NCBI RefSeq assembly: GCF_035974275.1
Contig: NZ_CP142422.1
Location: forward strand, 4,960,001 to 5,024,000
Direction of reading: 5' to 3'
Length of the DNA: 64,000 nucleotides
Source of the DNA: Chryseobacterium sp. MYb264
GTDB lineage: Bacteria > Bacteroidota > Bacteroidia > Flavobacteriales > Weeksellaceae
The translations under genes and the position numbers were made by a program. Below are positions 60,771 through 64,000 of the stretch, piece after piece (positions within the stretch are counted from its first letter, which is position 1; every line of letters begins with the position of its first letter). Under the pieces are notes generated by a model. The model was not told where the DNA came from and made no database searches. It saw nothing but the letters and a program-made list of their open reading frames with translations.

Positions 60771-60861
60771 TAATTTAAATCAGTTTTTGACTTTTTTCAA
60801 TTTGGTATTAACGCTGTCATGCTGAGCCTGTCGAAGCATTTCAATAAGCTTTAAAACAAAA

Positions 60862-61233
60862 TTATTTCAATTTTTTCAAAGAATTCAACGTCACATTTTC
60901 CTCACACTTCTCAAACGTAATTTCATACGTCGGATTGTTCTCAGGATACATTAAAACATAATCAGGACAAGGTTTTTTCTGAGCGTGGCTTCTGTCGAAA
61001 TCTACTTTTCCTTTCGTAATAATGCTGTCTTTCAGGAATTTTTCATTCACTTTCAAAGTATTCATTTCTGTTGTGAAGGCTTCAGAATATTTAAAATCTT
61101 TAGACAATGTTTCTGCAATAACACGGCTGTTTGGAAGATAACCGCTGCAGCTTGCGCCTTTTTTGTTCAATATAAAAAATACAATAATAAGTCCCGGAAT
61201 AAGACCAATTGCGTAGAATTTGAGTTTTTTCAT
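60862..61233 (-). CDS. membrane-anchored hypothetical protein after ald
   Basis: A 123-residue protein with an N-terminal membrane segment (about 5-22) and a periplasmic part containing three Cys (CSGYLPNS, KKPCPDY, FEKCEEN). The start at 61233 shares a base with the ald stop (TAATG), which indicates translational coupling. The longer frame from 61284 would overlap ald by 52 bases. The function is unknown. Confidence 0.75.
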   Translation of the reverse strand: MKKLKFYAIGLIPGLIIVFFILNKKGASCSGYLPNSRVIAETLSKDFKYSEAFTTEMNTLKVNEKFLKDSIITKGKVDFDRSHAQKKPCPDYVLMYPENNPTYEITFEKCEENVTLNSLKKLK

Positions 61234-62426
61234 TAGAAAATTAAAAGATTGATATCGTGATAAGTAAGTCCGAAACGGTCGCAAATGATTTTTTTCGTGT
61301 GTCTGCCTTTGTACATATAAAGGCTTTGTTTCATTTCATTTTTACGAACCAGCATGTTTTCGAAACCGCCTTCTTCGTCGTAATTTAAAATATAAGAAAG
61401 GAAGAAATTAGAGATGGCTTTCGTAGTCGTTCTCGGCATTCTTGAAGTAAGATTCGGAAGTCCGCAGTGGATAACGCCATGTTTGATGATGTAAGGATCT
61501 TCCATTGTCGTCAGTTCAGACGTTTCGATTACTTTTCCGTTATCGATGGTAATATCTATGATTACGCTGCCTTTTTTCATTTTTGCAACCATCTCTTCGG
61601 TTACAATCGGGGTCATATTTAATCTTGGAAGGGCCCCGATCACTACATCGGCTCTTCGAAGGGCTTTGCTTAATTCTTTAGGATCGATAATGGACGTCGG
61701 AACTCGGCTGTCTACCAACGTATGAAGCCTTCTTAGTTTTGAAAGTGAATTATCAAAAACTCTTACGCTTGCTCCTAAACCAATGGCTGCTTTTGTGGCA
61801 AATTCTCCAACAATTCCTGCGCCTAAAATTACCACTTCTGAAGGTCTTACACCCGTGATTCCACCCAGCATTAAACCATTTGATAATGCTAATAATTCGG
61901 AGGCATAAAGAATGGAAACCGTTCCTGCAATTTCACCCACTAACCTTACTAAAGCCAGTTGTTTATATTCATCAACGATAAATTCAAAAGCAATGGCATT
62001 TACTTTTTTCTCTGCCAGTTTTAAGAAATAATCCTTATCTCTCAAATTGATCTGAAGTGCTGAAACCAAATACGTGTTCGGCTTCATATAATCAATTTCT
62101 TCTTCCGTTGGAGGGTTGACTTTTAAAATGAGATCCTGCCCGAATGCTTCTTTAGGGTCTTTGGTAATTCTCGCTCCGGATTCGGAGTATTGTAAATCTG
62201 TAAAAAATGAACCCTGTCCGGCTCCGGATTCGATGATAATTTCGTGGCCGTGTTCTACCAAAACCTGTACGGCATCGGGGGTGATGCATGTTCTTCTCTC
62301 GTTCAGGCAGGTTTCTTTAGGAATCCCGATACTGAATTGTTTGCCTTTTTTGATTACATCCAGCTTTTCAGCCTTAGGAATCAGCTCCTCTTCAGTAAAA
62401 GGAGTAAAAATATTAGTAGTACTCAT
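61233..62426 (-). CDS. ald: alanine dehydrogenase
   Basis: A 397-residue NAD-dependent enzyme of the AlaDH/PNT family that interconverts alanine with pyruvate and ammonia. Seen: IGIPKETCLNERRTCITPDAV (substrate-binding Arg/Lys block), ALQINLRDKDYF, NAD-binding VVILGAGIVGEFAT (about 205-218) and HCGLPNLTSRMPRT. The N-terminus is about 30 residues longer than classical Ald, as is usual for Bacteroidota homologs. A TATCTTTG octamer (62481-62488) lies upstream on this strand. Confidence 0.93.
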   Translation of the reverse strand: MSTTNIFTPFTEEELIPKAEKLDVIKKGKQFSIGIPKETCLNERRTCITPDAVQVLVEHGHEIIIESGAGQGSFFTDLQYSESGARITKDPKEAFGQDLILKVNPPTEEEIDYMKPNTYLVSALQINLRDKDYFLKLAEKKVNAIAFEFIVDEYKQLALVRLVGEIAGTVSILYASELLALSNGLMLGGITGVRPSEVVILGAGIVGEFATKAAIGLGASVRVFDNSLSKLRRLHTLVDSRVPTSIIDPKELSKALRRADVVIGALPRLNMTPIVTEEMVAKMKKGSVIIDITIDNGKVIETSELTTMEDPYIIKHGVIHCGLPNLTSRMPRTTTKAISNFFLSYILNYDEEGGFENMLVRKNEMKQSLYMYKGRHTKKIICDRFGLTYHDINLLIF

Positions 62427-62496
62427 CCTTTAAAATTGCATTAAGTTCTTACAGATCGTATTTTTAATCAAATTCAACAGCAAAGATACGTAATAT

Positions 62497-62904
62497 TTAG
62501 CCGAAAGTGATTTCTCTGCTTTCTCCGTTATTAATAATGCTCATTTCATGGTAGGGAAGACCGTAGAGTTCTTCTTCGTAAACTTCAGGCCATTCAATAA
62601 TGCACAGAAAAGCGTTATCCAGATATTCTTCAATTCCGATGTCATACACTTCTTCAATATTTTTTAATCGGTATAAATCGAAGTGATAAATTTTTCCTTT
62701 TGGGCTATTGTATTCATTTATAATAGAATAAGTGGGAGAGTTTACTTCATCTTTACTTCCTAGATTTTTAAGTAAAAATTGGGTGAAAGTTGTTTTACCA
62801 GCTCCTAAATTTCCTTTTAGCAAAAGAATATTATGTTGTAATTGGGGAATGATACGGTCGACAATTTCCTGCCAGTCTCCGATACTTTTTATGTTGAACT
62901 GCAT
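62497..62904 (-). CDS. tsaE: tRNA threonylcarbamoyladenosine biosynthesis ATPase
   Basis: A 135-residue P-loop protein that works with TsaB and TsaD to make t6A37 in tRNA. Seen: Walker A LKGNLGAGKTTFTQFLL (about 30-46), SPTYSIINEY, IYHFDLYRL (Walker B-like) and LCIIEWPE, the TsaE signature. Length is normal. It is divergent from dnaG. Confidence 0.95.
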   Translation of the reverse strand: MQFNIKSIGDWQEIVDRIIPQLQHNILLLKGNLGAGKTTFTQFLLKNLGSKDEVNSPTYSIINEYNSPKGKIYHFDLYRLKNIEEVYDIGIEEYLDNAFLCIIEWPEVYEEELYGLPYHEMSIINNGESREITFG

Positions 62905-62992
62905 AAGAGTAATTTACTGCAAAAATAATCATATTCCAGTTGAATTAAACATTGAAAAGAACATAAATGAAAACTAAAACTGGTAATTTGCT

Positions 62993-63000
62993 TACTTTTG
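62993..63000 (+). promoter_or_regulatory. -7 octamer of dnaG, four bases before ATG
   Basis: TACTTTTG, then CAAT, then the ATG at 63005. Confidence 0.55.
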
Positions 63001-63004
63001 CAAT

Positions 63005-64000
63005 ATGATTTCCAAACAGACCATTGATAAGATATTCTCAACAATCCGTGTAGAGGAGATTGTGGGTGAATATGTGCAGTTGAAAAGGGCAGGGTCTAAT
63101 TATAAAGGGCTCAGTCCGTTTCATGATGAAAAAACACCGAGTTTTGTAGTTTCTGCAGCGAAACAGATTTGGAAAGATTTCTCAACCGGAAAAGGAGGAA
63201 CCGCGATTTCTTTTTTAATGGAAATCGAAAATTTCACTTATCCTGAAGCACTTCGCCACGCTGCCAAAAAATACGGAATCGAGATCGAAGAAGATCAGCG
63301 TGAATTTTCTGAAGAAGCCAAAAATGCTCAGTCGGAAAGAGATATTCTGTATAAAATTCACGAAGTTGCCAATGATTATTACCAAAATTTTCTTTGGGAA
63401 GTTGAAGAAGGAAAAGCAATCGGGTTATCTTACTTTAAAGAGCGTGAATTAAGAGATGATATCATTAAGAAATTCCAGCTGGGATATTCTCCAGAGAAAA
63501 AGAATGCCTTTACGGAATTTGCGATCGATAAAGGGTATTCCAAAGAAATTCTTGAAAAATCGGGACTTTCTATTTTTCCTGAAAATGCTCCAAACGGAAT
63601 TGACCGATTTCGTGAAAGAGTAATTTTCCCGATTCACAGTTTTTCAGGAAGAGTTCTCGGTTTTGGTGCCAGAATTCTGAAGAATAATGTAAAAACAGCC
63701 AAATATCTTAACTCTCCCGAAACGGAAATTTATCACAAATCTAATGTTCTTTATGGTTTAAATCAAAGCAAACAGGCGATTTCAAGAAAGAATGTCTGTC
63801 TTTTGGTGGAAGGATATATGGATGTGATCTCGCTTCATATGTCGGGAATCGAAAATGTGGTGGCGAGTTCCGGAACTTCTTTAACGACAGAGCAAATCAA
63901 GCTTATTAAAAGACTTACGGAAAATGTAACCATTCTTTTTGATGGTGATAATGCCGGTATAAAAGCCAGTTTCCGAAGTATTGATATGTTGCTGACGGAA
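63005..64000 (+). CDS. dnaG: DNA primase, N-terminal part (runs off the right edge)
   Basis: The first 332 codons of a primase that makes RNA primers at the replication fork. Seen: N-terminal zinc-finger region (about 30-70) in which GLSPFHDEKTPSF keeps the His but has Leu-Ser where the usual Cys-Pro or Cys-Cys-Pro stands, and WKDFSTGKGG replaces the Cys-x2-Cys knuckle. The RNA-polymerase domain has GRVLGFGARIL and TOPRIM motifs LVEGYMDVISL (about 263-273) and LFDGDNAGIKAS. The frame is open to the last base. Confidence 0.95.
   Translation, partial: MISKQTIDKIFSTIRVEEIVGEYVQLKRAGSNYKGLSPFHDEKTPSFVVSAAKQIWKDFSTGKGGTAISFLMEIENFTYPEALRHAAKKYGIEIEEDQREFSEEAKNAQSERDILYKIHEVANDYYQNFLWEVEEGKAIGLSYFKERELRDDIIKKFQLGYSPEKKNAFTEFAIDKGYSKEILEKSGLSIFPENAPNGIDRFRERVIFPIHSFSGRVLGFGARILKNNVKTAKYLNSPETEIYHKSNVLYGLNQSKQAISRKNVCLLVEGYMDVISLHMSGIENVVASSGTSLTTEQIKLIKRLTENVTILFDGDNAGIKASFRSIDMLLTE

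Noticed and set aside
1..64000. tRNA, rRNA and CRISPR arrays
   Set aside because: Reading both strands, I saw no T-loop/cloverleaf pattern, rRNA segment or regularly spaced direct repeats; a covariance search would be decisive.

Overview
The window looks like chromosomal DNA of a Flavobacteriia member close to Chryseobacterium (Bacteroidota). It is AT-rich by eye and codes a T9SS-sorted adhesin-like protein. Its promoters follow the Bacteroidota pattern (TAnnTTTG -7 octamer, sometimes with an upstream TTTG), and the protein families (DUF1501/DUF1800, DUF3098, PadR/PspC, LytS/LytTR) fit that group. Species is not determinable from the sequence alone. No rRNA, tRNA or CRISPR array was seen.

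Layout. 1-3.1 kb: an acyltransferase behind a 29-bp palindrome, a possible 20-residue amphipathic peptide, and a PadR-PspC envelope-stress pair. 3.3-9.1 kb: secreted proteins, an HD hydrolase, a cobalamin riboswitch that precedes only a tiny hydrophobic ORF and a thioesterase, an ABC ATPase with a small membrane partner, and a T9SS cargo protein. 9.1-17.6 kb: MutS2 without an Smr domain, ung, an MscS channel, pdxJ and a hydrolase.

17.7-20.6 kb is the accessory highlight: a graspetide (microviridin-type RiPP) cluster. It has three precursor peptides, an intrinsic terminator, and two ATP-grasp ligases of the MdnB/MvdC (amide) and MdnC/MvdD (ester) types. Each precursor has a conserved PFFAxFLE leader and a double-Gly site. 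A run of Thr/Ser-x4-Asp ring units then leads to one canonical TxKxPSD tricyclic core. This is the multicore architecture I know from chryseoviridin of Chryseobacterium gregarium.

20.8-37 kb: an SDR, an acyl-CoA ligase and mevalonate decarboxylase with a MITE-like insertion between them, two copies of a 108-bp dispersed repeat, a TauE/DUF1634 pair, and purK. An intact IS1182-type element and a CPA2 antiporter follow, then purE. 37-52 kb: housekeeping genes (ksgA, ftsX, uppP, truB, rluF, glk, amt, sdaA), DUF1501/DUF1800 and two YceI paralogs.

52-64 kb: a serine hydrolase, YIP1/DUF2089, and tyrA preceded by an apparent ribosome-mediated tyrosine attenuator (leader peptide with three consecutive Tyr codons, antiterminator, terminator). 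A second CPA2 antiporter, a LytS/LytTR pair, ald, tsaE and the start of dnaG follow; dnaG runs off the right edge and lacks most zinc-binding cysteines.

Several genes have their -7 octamer exactly four bases before the start codon, which suggests leaderless mRNAs. All product names come from motif recognition by eye; no database search was run.
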